Assembly: GCA_963575745.1 (NCBI GenBank)
Contig: CAUYUJ010020255.1
Span: 77,001-141,000 of the forward strand
Reading direction: 5' to 3'
Source of the DNA: Prorocentrum cordatum
Lineage: Eukaryota > Sar > Dinophyceae > Prorocentrales > Prorocentraceae
DNA length: 64,000 nucleotides
Shown here: positions 53,301 to 62,059 of the stretch, piece by piece
How positions within the stretch are numbered: the stretch's first letter is position 1
Layout of the letters: every line of letters starts with the position of its first letter
Notes under the pieces: generated by a model
The model's database searches: none
Told to the model about the DNA's origin: nothing
Seen by the model: only the letters and a program-made list of their open reading frames with translations
Position numbers and translations under genes: made by a program

Positions 53301-56155
53301 TTCACCTGCGAGAAAAGGCTAGCAACCTGGGCTCGCGAAATGACCAACTGGGGATCCAAGTCTACCTCCTCAGGGGAATGATGGAGGCGAGCATTGTACC
53401 CTTGTGCCAGTTGCGATGCATCCATGACAACAGCGTCCTCGATGGCAGCGAAGTGGTCCAGTACTGTCTTGTCTGCTTCCTCCGTCGACGTAGCTAAAGC
53501 ACCACCGCGTCCTTGAAGCATAGGGTAGCGCCCTGACCTCCCAGCTCTACCTCCATATCGGAGCAACACTTTCATCAACCGCCACTCGTTATGCGTATCC
53601 CCGCTGGCGGCGAACTCGTCCATCTGCCGAGCAATGCCTTCCAGGTACTCAGTGCGATCGGAGTTCACCTGCCGACGAACCAACTTGAGCGTGGCTTTTA
53701 AGAATGTACCAAGATCTGCGTGAAAAGCCTCGTCGTCGTAATAGATGTCCCATTTTTTTCGAGCACAGTCACTGCGGAGTCGTACAACATCATCATGCCA
53801 AGTCAGGTGTCGACCTGGATGAAACAGCGGGTCGTCTAAATGATTCAAGAGATCCGCCCATGGGGGATCCTGATGCGTGTGATGAGGAAGCCTCCTTCGA
53901 GCCCGAGTAACATACCGCCGAAGTCGAACCAAACCCATCGTCTTCTCCTGCACATACCCTTTGATGGATGATAGACGAGTCTGCCCGAAGCACGCCTGCG
54001 TGGCCCTAGTGACAAGGGTGTTGGTAACGGACACATGATCATTAACATCAAGCTCCCACTCTGGTAGTTCAGCCGCAGCAACAATAGCCTGGAATCTGGC
54101 GCAGCACTCAGGGTCTTTCAACTTAGCATTGTCCAGCGGAGGTGTCCTTTTCGTTCGTGGCGGAATCTTCTGGCTTATAAATCCCATGTGAGCTAGCACA
54201 GGATAGTGGTCCTCCGCCTCGCAATACGAGTCAAACTGATAGTCAACCCAACACCTCTTCGTCGCGCCATGGAAAACCGAGTCTGTAATAATGTGGTCTA
54301 TCCTCCCCAACGTTTTGGCGATCGAGCAATGCGTGTGGCCTCCTTCATGCTCAAAGAAAGTGCTAGTCAGAAAGAGACGATGCTTACCGACAATCTCTCT
54401 AAGCACAGCACCTGGTCCGTCATCTATCACCGGTGTGCAGTAGTCGGGATGAAAGTGGCCAACATATTCAGCATAAGGTTGTCGACCTAGCATCGAAAAT
54501 TTACCAACCTTAGCATTCGTATCTCCGAGGACAAGACTAGGCGGCCACTTCACGAATTGCTCCTCCAAACTCTGCCACCACTGCGTGTATGATAATCGTT
54601 CATGTCCGTCATGTGGCGCATGAACTACGTATACGTATTCGTCAAGTCCGAAAGTGGTCAGCCGTACCACTAGTAGCCTGGGATCTGAATGAACTACTCT
54701 AGCATCGGACTTCTTGAAAAACTTGTCACCTTTGGGACCTACTCCATATTTACGATCCATGTTAATAAGCAGAGTACAGCCCAGAACCTCAGTATTACCT
54801 GAGCTCAGAACAAGATAACCATCTCGAACTGCGGGCTCGGCAGGAGCTGGAGCCTCTTGAAGACCTGCCAAAATAACCCCTGCCTCTTGAAGCTGCAGTC
54901 GAATCAGTTGCCCTCTGAGTGGACGACCAGGCGCCTCTGTAGCATCTCCTTGTCCAGCACGCTGCGCATTATAGGTCGCCACTATCATGTCCAATTGGTA
55001 TGCCGTAGCCTTCCGTGCCCTGGGAAGCGGTGTATCGGAAAGAGTAATGACCTGCTGGCGGCACGGATGATAACTGAAGCCATGACAGTCGATCTTCGGA
55101 TAGGCTGCCAAATCCTCGTGACGTTGATCCAGCAGGGGCGCCCAGCTCCATTGAGCGTGAGGGCGCAAGAGAGGAAGAATCTCATCTGGGAGTCGCTGTG
55201 GCGGCTCAACTCGTGCGTGCTTAGCAATTGCGTCCGACATTTCGTTCCACGGGTGCCCTGCATGGCCAGAAGTGTGGGAGAGGGTCACCCTGTGGGTCAG
55301 ACGAAGCGCATCCAGGGCGTGAGCAGCAAGGGTCGCAAAGGGCTCCTCCTGCTGGGCCCCAGACGAAGTGCGTGCCAGAGCAGGAATGCAATCGCAGACG
55401 ATCTCAACCTGGAGGCTCGCATCGAGCTGCATGGCATAGAGAATTGCCCACAATAAGCCTGCAGTCTCAGTAGTAACCGAATTGAAATCCCGATCGGTCA
55501 GCTCGTACGAGATGCTGTCCGTCACAAACGCGCTGAAGAAACCAGCGAACTTGAACCTGTCCCCGTCAGATAACACCACAGTACAAGCCCAAGCTGACTT
55601 TGTAGGGTCGTCCTTGTGGTATGATCCGTCAGAGAAAATAAAGACGTCCGTAGCAGGCCGCTCCAGATCCGTGGCGAAAGTCAGCGCTAGCTGCGTGTGC
55701 TGATGCAACTGTAGGCTGGCCACGTTTCTCTGCAAACGAATGCTCCACTTAAGCCTGTCGTACTCCACGCTGAGAGGGACAGGAACGTCCATGCTGCATA
55801 CGCGATGGATCGAATCACTTATATCGTCACGGCCCGAATCAGTAGCCTGATGAATCCCATGGTTAATTACAGGTGAAACAACGCTGGACCCGACCGTTTC
55901 GGCAGGTGAGGCGACTGGAAGGGACGACGTGATTGGCCTTCCTGAACACCAAGGTCGAAAACTCTGAGCATCAGATGACGCCTGGGTACCGCCTGGAGTA
56001 CCACAAAGAGGATGTACAGCCTGCCGCTGAGAACCGATCCAACGCGCCTCGTACTCAGACGCGGGTGATTCTCGAAGGTCAGCAGGGGCACGATCTCGAA
56101 CAGCACGAGAAGGTACAAGATGCATATGGGGGTGATCATGCACTCCTGGGCCCAC
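50324..56155 (-). CDS. LINE-type retrotransposon ORF2: RNase H, APE endonuclease, reverse transcriptase, zinc fingers, C-terminal domain
   Basis: Uninterrupted 1943-codon frame, numbered from the GTG at 56155; the first ATG is 30 bases further in (56125). RNase H comes first (about 168-315) with a complete acidic set: SDGS D176, TTETAG E230, VCDC D255 and the Asp of HPWNEMSDA, D308. An APE-type endonuclease follows (390-655): TYNAQ N396, LQEA E434, GDTNAKVG D545/N547, GRIDHIITD and EDHYPV. The reverse transcriptase (about 935-1330) has YFVDLTAAFYSV for motif A and FVDD at 1231-1234 for the catalytic site, then YKYLGTMLD. Two finger motifs follow: C2H2 at 1553-1573 and CCHC-like at 1588-1612. 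Residues about 1690-1900 form a further domain of uncertain kind. All catalytic residues are present, so the copy may be active. Placing RNase H before the endonuclease is unusual. Confidence 0.93.
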   Translation of the reverse strand: MGPGVHDHPHMHLVPSRAVRDRAPADLRESPASEYEARWIGSQRQAVHPLCGTPGGTQASSDAQSFRPWCSGRPITSSLPVASPAETVGSSVVSPVINHGIHQATDSGRDDISDSIHRVCSMDVPVPLSVEYDRLKWSIRLQRNVASLQLHQHTQLALTFATDLERPATDVFIFSDGSYHKDDPTKSAWACTVVLSDGDRFKFAGFFSAFVTDSISYELTDRDFNSVTTETAGLLWAILYAMQLDASLQVEIVCDCIPALARTSSGAQQEEPFATLAAHALDALRLTHRVTLSHTSGHAGHPWNEMSDAIAKHARVEPPQRLPDEILPLLRPHAQWSWAPLLDQRHEDLAAYPKIDCHGFSYHPCRQQVITLSDTPLPRARKATAYQLDMIVATYNAQRAGQGDATEAPGRPLRGQLIRLQLQEAGVILAGLQEAPAPAEPAVRDGYLVLSSGNTEVLGCTLLINMDRKYGVGPKGDKFFKKSDARVVHSDPRLLVVRLTTFGLDEYVYVVHAPHDGHERLSYTQWWQSLEEQFVKWPPSLVLGDTNAKVGKFSMLGRQPYAEYVGHFHPDYCTPVIDDGPGAVLREIVGKHRLFLTSTFFEHEGGHTHCSIAKTLGRIDHIITDSVFHGATKRCWVDYQFDSYCEAEDHYPVLAHMGFISQKIPPRTKRTPPLDNAKLKDPECCARFQAIVAAAELPEWELDVNDHVSVTNTLVTRATQACFGQTRLSSIKGYVQEKTMGLVRLRRYVTRARRRLPHHTHQDPPWADLLNHLDDPLFHPGRHLTWHDDVVRLRSDCARKKWDIYYDDEAFHADLGTFLKATLKLVRRQVNSDRTEYLEGIARQMDEFAASGDTHNEWRLMKVLLRYGGRAGRSGRYPMLQGRGGALATSTEEADKTVLDHFAAIEDAVVMDASQLAQGYNARLHHSPEEVDLDPQLVISRAQVASLFSQVKRRKAAGRDGVRGDILRCFPAELARLYHPVFLKASVYQQEPLCWKHGTVYPLFKGSGNFASLEFYRSILLNSTVSKCWHRFLRSQVSVYMDTLLRETQCGGRPRRGPSVLVQTASTFLKAARQQGCGAVLYFVDLTAAFYSVVRSLVLPLGDDVDGDIDFVEHNHELPISMAPLFSFILHQPGALEGLGASPHMLALLVEGHRDTHFGTDSLQLVARSRRGSRPGSSLADAIFNAAFCRPLKVVDQALRRLGASLKLRPLGIEPVLSRQVEADDLVDISFVDDALYLQAPPPSINPLDLAGDMVDSVHEAMLTHGFTVNYKRAKSALFIIPGPQHDTELRQKLEASDNLSIISPRFGLKVSVVRNYKYLGTMLDHRGLLGPRAAHSISKQFSALGPIRRMCSRFSHMSLPAKTNLVDTMANVHLMYLVEVWEHVPSTLLHKLDGHRLQAYRAVQGRLHSGHSQRFTDDEVLSAARRVRFEHLMRKKRLVYFGSLLPQAPQALWCLLDQVASLAVSWLSLVTSDLEWLASFDKEGSRHDWSLPRWFQFASSHPKDFRNAVKRAWRLFESSELERLQVCCWVRLLSGARVGIDAQVSHEDKFVCYECGWCTISKGAWRKHQLDHQPIDLAQRVARGTQCGACGTRFGDRSNLLRHLRRTGNRCVRWLELNGDMLMPAEAEQLRQEDLVRERDLVHRGYNYRRVFKHAVRTVHGGGRGDPYYPVSPPAVRIEVRPPVPPLRRLRVACCYPMKFYYLGGWDVTATDVCTWLQQLLGQSVQVVRIPLFGDDGERTLLAQKSIDVIVDDMCQGRVLAIVLAPLLASWTQFDGQPGVSRPRRSVDHPWGLPQLGEDARRTVLIENNYLRSSWRLLEAASFTGVPAAFISPSGLLSNIMGAVDLIASSIGKYLEECRIDLCMMGSSTLGAVTLITAHMYLELELSGHYSRYRCDHHAHAAVSENGTGEWPVGLSRVLARALAHASIPVLAASAACRTAAT

Positions 56156-56190
56156 CCCCCCCCCTGCCGGAGGTGGGCCTTCCCCTGAAG

Positions 56191-56245
56191 TCAGGGGCCT
56201 GCTGTTGATGAGGCAGCCGATCCGCCTGCCCGAGGCACCAACAAC
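56191..56245 (-). other. ORF1/ORF2 overlap (possible -1 recoding or restart)
   Basis: The ORF2 frame is open back to a stop at 56246-56248, so it overlaps the end of ORF1 by about 55 bases. It is in the -1 frame relative to ORF1. No classical X XXY YYZ slippery heptamer is seen in the overlap. A run of ten G (sense strand, 56164-56155) lies just after the ORF1 stop, and the first ORF2 ATG is at 56125. Stop-and-restart or frameshifting are both possible. Confidence 0.6.
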
Positions 56246-59200
56246 TCATCGTCATCGTCATTATCCCGTGCAACCTGCGCTTGAGGAGAACTGTGCTCTA
56301 CAGCAGTAGGAAATTCGCCTCTGGTTCCATGCCGTCGAGTTCGGTCATTGTTGTCCAAGGGTCTGGCGGCTGGGTACAGGAAGGATCTGCCGTACTTCAA
56401 GGCCGGCCTCTTGGACTGCAGGGAACGATCAGTATCCTCCACCCCAGATGAAGAAGCACCAATCATAGCTCCACGGACCTCCTCCAGGCCATCCACCTCA
56501 AGGTCCAGCTCCCGTCCCTTACTACTTACCTCTTCATCTTGATCTTGAACCACCTGGACCTCTTCCGCCTGAGGCGCCCCTCCAGCTGCTTGAGTCTCCG
56601 TAGTCGCCTGCTCCACCTCGTACTCAGCTTGTATCTTCTCGCAGTGCTCCTCGTACGCTGTAAGTGCCAAGCGATACGCCCTAGCATCTTCCTCTTGCTC
56701 AAAGCGGTAGTGTTCCTCTACTTCCAACGCAATCACTTCCTTTTGCATCACCTCGTACTCATGAAACTCTTCTGCATCAAACGCCACCGCTGCCGCCATC
56801 AATTGCTCTGCATCCACATCCGACGCGGAATCCATAGTTGTACGTGGCCGAGGAGGATCTCGAGTATTTCCAGCAGCACTGTCGCCTTGAAAAACGACCT
56901 GTGACAACGGTAAGCCACTCGACGATCCTGAACACAAGCCAACCTCATCTGGAACAAGCCCAAGAAAACCACCCGCGTCATCTCCAGCACGGCCGAGGGG
57001 ATCACGCCGAGGAGGCGGTGTGCTTTCAAAGGATTTTTGCCGCACAGGCTGCGTGGCCTCGGTATTCGCTGCCTTGAAGGCCTCCAACTGATGCTGCTCT
57101 CGTAGCCACCTCTCAAACAACATCTGCTCACGCTCGTCCTCAATGACATCTAAACAAGCAGCCGTCTCTTCAGCACACAACATGTCGTCGACTAAACGAG
57201 TCCCTGTAGACGGCGGGGTCGGGGCCACTGGAGAACGGCTGACTTGTGCACGGAGATGGTCTTCATATGCATCGGCATCCACCTGCTCCTGCAGTTCCTG
57301 CCTTTTCAATTCATCGCCAAAGACTCGCTCCTCTCTACTCAAACTGCTGCCAACAGGTACGCTCGTAACCCCATGATACGGACTGCACATGGCCTCAGGA
57401 GCACGCCGTACCCGCTTCTGCGGCCCAAATGCTGACTGCGTCGCCTGGGCGTGTCGAATAGACGTAATCTGCTCCTCGTAGTGCCTATGGCGTTCTTCTG
57501 CTTCGCGAACGGCTGCCACGGCTCGTCCTCGATCCCGTTCGGCCAGTTCTTTGTGCTCAGCAAGACGTGCCCATGCCACCCGATACTCCTCCTCGTTCTT
57601 GCTCTTCATCTCGAGTACTTGTGAGAACATCACCTTCTGAGCGTCTTCGAGTTGCTTCCAGTCTTGTTGCCGAACGCTCTTCTGCTGCTCAACAGTATCT
57701 GCCAGTCGCTTCGCATGAGTCTCTTCTCTGCCTATCAAATCAGCCTGTGCCTTCGCGAGGAGGTCTCTCTGCTCGGTGATCAATTCTTCCTGACGCTTGC
57801 GCTCCTGAGCTTCGAGACGGGCCTCAACCTCTCCACGCTCGGCCTGCTGCCTCCAGTATCCAATGTGTTCTTCAAACATCCTGCGTTGCTGCTGCCATTC
57901 CACATTAGTATGATGCATCTGCGCCGCAAACCTCTGAGACTGTACATACTGCTCTTGCACAACAGCTTGACGAAGTTGCTCGACGTCTTCATGATGCTGG
58001 TGTGGCTGGTGCTGCGCTGCCTCCAGGAATGGTGCCCCACCAACGACTTCCGCCACCGTAGCCTCCGTGACCCCCGTCGGTCGGTACCCTCTGCCTCCCA
58101 AGCGCCCCATGGGCTGGGGAGGTGGACCATGCCTACCTCCCAAGCGCCCCGTGGGCTGGGGAGGTGAGCAGTGCGTGCCGACGGGTGTTGACGAACATGC
58201 AATACTTCTTGGTGGTGCCGCTGGAGGTAGTGCTGAAGTCGAAGATGCCAGCCTGGGAGGTGCGGCCTCAGGTGGGGGCCTCTTGGGAGGATGCCCTACC
58301 AACTGTGAGTGTACAATACTAGACGCCAGCTCCTTCTGGATCTCCTCCGCAGACAGTTGGCCTCCGTACTGATCACTCGTCGTCAGACGCTCCAATCCAG
58401 AGCTGGCTGGCGGCGTTGGTGTCAATCTTGTTGGGGACCCAGCTGGAGAACTCGCTATCGTCTTCGGTGGCGACCTTGCAGGACTAGGAGATCCTCGACG
58501 AGCACCGTCCTGAGCTGGGTTCTGAACTCCAAGCTGCTGGATCGTACCTCGTCCCCTCGTGATATGCCCCTGCGGTGTACTCAATGAAGCCTGGCAGCGC
58601 AGGTGTTTGCCGTCCACAATCGGAGTGGGATACCTTGCTGGCGTCGCTGGCTGGGCTGGCGGTGGAGGTGGAGGTGGAGGAGGTGGAGGGACTTCATCCT
58701 CCTCTTCAGCTTCGCGACCAGAGCTCTTGGCCCTCTCCGCAAGATCCCGTCGTCGATCGTACCCATAATCTTCGACAGCAGTACTGTCTGAAACCTCCTT
58801 CCTGGCCTCCACTGCTTCTCGGAATAGATCTCTGTGGTATTCGTACAACGTTCGTTGATATAGCATATCGTCCGCCAAAATCTGCTGCTTCTTCTCTAGT
58901 GCCGCGATCTTCTCTTCAGCTTGAACCATTACTGCCTGAGCCTCAGATCTCTGGACTGCCACGGGTTTCAACTGCCAGTGCATCCACTTCATCACACTCA
59001 GCTCATGCTCCTGTGCCGCCATGTACGTACCCGCCTTCTTGCCCTGCACAAGTAGCTCCGCCAGCTTGAGCATCCTGTCCTCCACCTGCTGCTTGTACTG
59101 CTTCATTTCTCGGGGCGCTGGGGGCTGCTTGTAAGCAGCGTGGCGCAGTGCATACTCCTGCGTGCACATCATGTGTGCCTCCAACGTACTCTTGACTTCA

Positions 59201-59400
59201 GCACGAAAACTCGACTTCTCGCGCTCCCGACGTTTGTCATCAGCTTGGCGTTGTTGGTGCTTCCTCCACGTCATACTGCAGTTCTTCCAACCTCCTCGGG
59301 CTCCATCTCTAATCTTGCCTTTGCATACCCATGTACCCTGGTCATTGACCGATTGGCACTCCATACATGTCCACGTGCCAGCAGTACGTCCTGAAGCCAT
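56191..59400 (-). CDS. LINE-type retrotransposon ORF1: zinc-ribbon, coiled-coil protein
   Basis: First ORF of the same element, 1069 residues from the ATG at 59400, ending TGA at 56191-56193. The frame is open back to a GTG at 59454, but the conserved-looking part begins at the ATG. Cysteines C12, C15, C26 and C41 with W10, W24 and W45 resemble a RanBP2-like or zinc-ribbon module (TWTCMECQ...TWVCKG). Long Gln/Glu/Arg-rich heptad stretches predict coiled coils in the first 200 residues and again around residues 470-640. A proline run and a Pro/Ser-rich linker lie between, and the C-terminal third is acidic. The protein probably binds template RNA and multimerises like other LINE ORF1 proteins, but it has no recognisable RRM. 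ORF2 begins at once downstream in the -1 frame. Confidence 0.85.
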   Translation of the reverse strand: MASGRTAGTWTCMECQSVNDQGTWVCKGKIRDGARGGWKNCSMTWRKHQQRQADDKRREREKSSFRAEVKSTLEAHMMCTQEYALRHAAYKQPPAPREMKQYKQQVEDRMLKLAELLVQGKKAGTYMAAQEHELSVMKWMHWQLKPVAVQRSEAQAVMVQAEEKIAALEKKQQILADDMLYQRTLYEYHRDLFREAVEARKEVSDSTAVEDYGYDRRRDLAERAKSSGREAEEEDEVPPPPPPPPPPPAQPATPARYPTPIVDGKHLRCQASLSTPQGHITRGRGTIQQLGVQNPAQDGARRGSPSPARSPPKTIASSPAGSPTRLTPTPPASSGLERLTTSDQYGGQLSAEEIQKELASSIVHSQLVGHPPKRPPPEAAPPRLASSTSALPPAAPPRSIACSSTPVGTHCSPPQPTGRLGGRHGPPPQPMGRLGGRGYRPTGVTEATVAEVVGGAPFLEAAQHQPHQHHEDVEQLRQAVVQEQYVQSQRFAAQMHHTNVEWQQQRRMFEEHIGYWRQQAERGEVEARLEAQERKRQEELITEQRDLLAKAQADLIGREETHAKRLADTVEQQKSVRQQDWKQLEDAQKVMFSQVLEMKSKNEEEYRVAWARLAEHKELAERDRGRAVAAVREAEERHRHYEEQITSIRHAQATQSAFGPQKRVRRAPEAMCSPYHGVTSVPVGSSLSREERVFGDELKRQELQEQVDADAYEDHLRAQVSRSPVAPTPPSTGTRLVDDMLCAEETAACLDVIEDEREQMLFERWLREQHQLEAFKAANTEATQPVRQKSFESTPPPRRDPLGRAGDDAGGFLGLVPDEVGLCSGSSSGLPLSQVVFQGDSAAGNTRDPPRPRTTMDSASDVDAEQLMAAAVAFDAEEFHEYEVMQKEVIALEVEEHYRFEQEEDARAYRLALTAYEEHCEKIQAEYEVEQATTETQAAGGAPQAEEVQVVQDQDEEVSSKGRELDLEVDGLEEVRGAMIGASSSGVEDTDRSLQSKRPALKYGRSFLYPAARPLDNNDRTRRHGTRGEFPTAVEHSSPQAQVARDNDDDDELLVPRAGGSAASSTAGP

Positions 59401-59462
59401 ACTTGAATGGTGCAGCTCGATCAGTCTTCGCGCACGCTCCAATCGCAACACCACCCGAGCCT

Positions 59463-59579
59463 CAGCTCGTCTTCTCCTGGCTCTCCTGTGCCAGGCGGGA
59501 CTCCGCTTCCTCTTCGACGCCGCCGTCGACCCAGTCGGCCTCGAACAGGTCCTGCACCTGCCTCCCGACCGTCCGCAGC
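59463..59579 (-). CDS. Possible last exon of an unknown gene, just 5' of the LINE
   Basis: Minus-strand frame after a GCAGCCATAG acceptor: TVGRQVQDLFEADWVDGG, VEEEAESRLAQESQEKTS and a TGA at 59463-59465. Acidic, protein-like composition in a GC-rich block. The frame is closed by the TAG in the acceptor, so it could only be an exon. Confidence 0.3.
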
Positions 59580-60427
59580 TATGGCTGCGGCTGCGGGCCG
59601 CGGGCGCGCTTGCGCCGCGCCTGGGCGCGGCCGCGGGTCGGGCTCCCCTGCCCGCCCTCGGGCCGTAACGCCTGACGAGGCGGCCCCCCCCTCCTCCTGC
59701 GCGGTCCTGCTCCCCCGCCCCGCCCCGCCCCGCCCCCCTCCGGCCTCCTCTCGGCCTCCTCCCTCCTCCCCGGTCCCGCCCTCCCCTGAGCCTGTTTTTT
59801 TTTTGACTCTGGCAAGTTTACTTGCATGGACGGGGGGGGGGGCTGAGCCTGAAGCAAGCCGCAAACGACTTGCACGTTCGGGGGGGGGGGGGGCTCCGCG
59901 CCACGCAAGTGCAAGGGCGTTTTCTCGGGAATGGGAGATGCCTAAAGCCTGTGCCATGGACGTGCCAGAAGGCCGCCTCCCCGAAGCCAGGCCCCCGTGA
60001 CGATGTGCGCCCCTGGTTCCTGAGAGATGCCGCCCCTCCTGGCTTGGACCCCCTAAAACAAAAAAGTGTAAAGCAGTGCAACACAACGCAAGGGCAAACC
60101 AAGCGAGGCGAAACAGGGATAACGATAACCAACCCACTACAACGCAAGTCAAAACCAATTCAACGCAATGCAGCGCAACGCGGCCAGGTGTGAAGCGGCG
60201 CATTGCGACGCAATGCAAAGCCATCCTGACCCATTGGACGCAAAGCCACGCAAGGCGACATAAACAAGCACATTGGAATTAAAGGCGCCGACAACCATCG
60301 CAGTTCGCAGCAAATCTACGGAGTTCAACCGAGTAAACGACCATACAAACACAGCGCCGCGGTGCGCAATCGCGCACAGCGGGTGTCTAAGTAAGTTGTT
60401 GTCAGTTGCCCCCAGCTTCTCAAAACA
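59580..60427. other. GC-rich then A/C-rich sequence, no gene supported
   Basis: CCCGCCCCG runs (59690-59780), two related GACTTGCA(T/C)G(G/T)-G-run words (59818-59895), then GCAACACAACGCAAGG-type words (60075-60250). Could include the LINE 5' untranslated region. Confidence 0.4.
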
Positions 60428-61567
60428 ATGTTAAACGTGTACCTTGAATTGCGAGCTGGCCCGTGCAGTGTGCGGAACGCGAGAGCAACCTCGCCCACGC
60501 AGCCATCTGGGCTCGAAAGGCTTCTTTCCATGGCAATGGTGCCGGAGCAGTCGGGGGGGCCGCCCCCGCGGAACCCCCCGCCCAAAATCGCCACAGTTTT
60601 GGAACACATGGTGAAAAAAACATCACTGTCCCCACCGCTCAGCGAAGCGTTCAAGAAGAAATTGCACAGTGAACTCCAACCGAAAGGTGAAGAAACAACC
60701 AACACACTCAGGTATGCCCACAACCGCTTGCAGCGCATCATCCACTCCATGGTGAAAGCCCTTCAGATGGACCCAGGGAGGTCCGTTGAGCGTTGGAACA
60801 CGGACGTATGGAAGAAGGCAAAAAGTTGGGTGGAGCAGCGCCAACAAGAAGCTGGCGTTGACATCGACGATTGTCTTCGCATTATTCTCGATGCTTGGTA
60901 CGACGAGGCTAAAGCAGCATGGGAAGCAACGCAGAGTGGCACCCGCAGGCTGGACGACGTGGTTATAGATTCGCAGTCATCGGGCAGTGGCACCGCTGCT
61001 CCCGAAGTGGTCCCGCCCACACAGACGCCCATTCCGAAACCGCGACCTGATGACTGGAGGTCCATGTTCGCAGGTAGCCTGTCCAAGCCGTCTGCTTTTG
61101 CTGTCCTGGAACAGTGGCTCGGGATCGACGGCATCGTTGCGAAGATCACGAATGTGAACACAGGTTTCGTAAAGGAGTATCGGCAGATGCAAGAAGATAT
61201 CGTCAAGCATCACGGCGCGAAGGCTCAGCTTGAGTGCTGGTTGCAAAAGGCGGACCTGGACAACCCGAAAGCTGGGACGCGCAACCAGCTGTTCGGTGCA
61301 ATGGAGGATAGCAAGAAAAAGTGCGTGGCCTCGCATATGGTCGCCCTCGAACATTTGGACAAGGCAGCGAGCATTCGACAGGAGACCCTCGCCATGGCAC
61401 AGGGCGACAGGCGGGCTCAAGAGCTCCGAAAGGCTCTCGCCGACGCCAGCGTGGTTAGCAACGAGATGCTCCACAGCCTCACGTTGCGCATCAAGGACCC
61501 CCGCCAATTCAATATGCATGCATGCCTCCTCTCATTCGGCCGAGACGGTAACGCAATACTGCAATAG
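60428..61567 (+). CDS. Unrecognised 379-residue protein
   Basis: Only substantial plus-strand ORF that looks like coding sequence rather than repeat. The ATG at 60428 has a weak context; a second ATG at 60530 (ccATGGca, residue 35) is better. The protein has a Pro-rich start (GGPPPRNPPP), a helical charged region (residues about 55-170, RYAHNRLQRIIHSMVK), a Ser/Pro/Thr-rich linker (about 175-205), and a second helical part ending in DPRQFNMHACLLSFGRDGNA. No membrane segment, signal peptide or known motif is visible. A GT repeat follows the stop directly. It faces away from the LINE at 50-59 kb and could be host or mobile-element encoded. Confidence 0.5.
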   Translation: MLNVYLELRAGPCSVRNARATSPTQPSGLERLLSMAMVPEQSGGPPPRNPPPKIATVLEHMVKKTSLSPPLSEAFKKKLHSELQPKGEETTNTLRYAHNRLQRIIHSMVKALQMDPGRSVERWNTDVWKKAKSWVEQRQQEAGVDIDDCLRIILDAWYDEAKAAWEATQSGTRRLDDVVIDSQSSGSGTAAPEVVPPTQTPIPKPRPDDWRSMFAGSLSKPSAFAVLEQWLGIDGIVAKITNVNTGFVKEYRQMQEDIVKHHGAKAQLECWLQKADLDNPKAGTRNQLFGAMEDSKKKCVASHMVALEHLDKAASIRQETLAMAQGDRRAQELRKALADASVVSNEMLHSLTLRIKDPRQFNMHACLLSFGRDGNAILQ

Positions 61568-61605
61568 GTGTGTGTGTGTGTGTGCGCGCGCGTGCTTGTG
61601 TACGT
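61568..61605. repeat. GT/GC dinucleotide tract
   Basis: GTGTGTGTGTGTGTGCGCGC directly after the stop of the 60428 ORF; a shorter one lies at 61936-61960. Confidence 0.88.
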
Positions 61606-62040
61606 GCATGCGAAGTCGAAAACGCAAGTTCCTGTCATTTCGCCCTCCCCTCAGACAGGAGGGTAGGGAGGTTGCGGCTATGAGACGCAATTGCATTCCT
61701 GGGATCAGAAGAATTGTTAACATGGGTTTTCTGCCAGGCGCGAGATATGGGGGCCCGCCCCCCCAAAAAAAACTGCGCAAACATAAATGGTTTGCTATGG
61801 TGGGGGCTGTGCGAAACCGGACGTTGCCGCTCGAGCTCTTTGGGGGGGGGGGATGCTCGCCGCCCCCGGTGGAGAGCGCGACCAATGTGGAAGGCAAGGG
61901 GTGCTGGATTGACCGTGTATTCATATTGCCTTCAAGTGTGTGCGTGCGTGTGCACGTGCATGCGAACAAATGCCATCACCCGTGCGCCTTCGAGCCACAA
62001 GGGGGGTCGTGAATGCACCCTCTCCCCCCGCCCTTTCTCG
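61606..62040. other. No gene seen
   Basis: Contains C and G homopolymers (61751-61765, 61842-61850). A long open frame that begins here runs into the minisatellite and is not supported as a gene. Confidence 0.5.
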
Positions 62041-62059
62041 CCCTCGTCTCCTAATGGTT

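Noticed and set aside
61568-61605. Regulatory role for the GT tract after the 60428 ORF
   Set aside because: Simple repeats of this kind are everywhere in the window; nothing specific supports a function.
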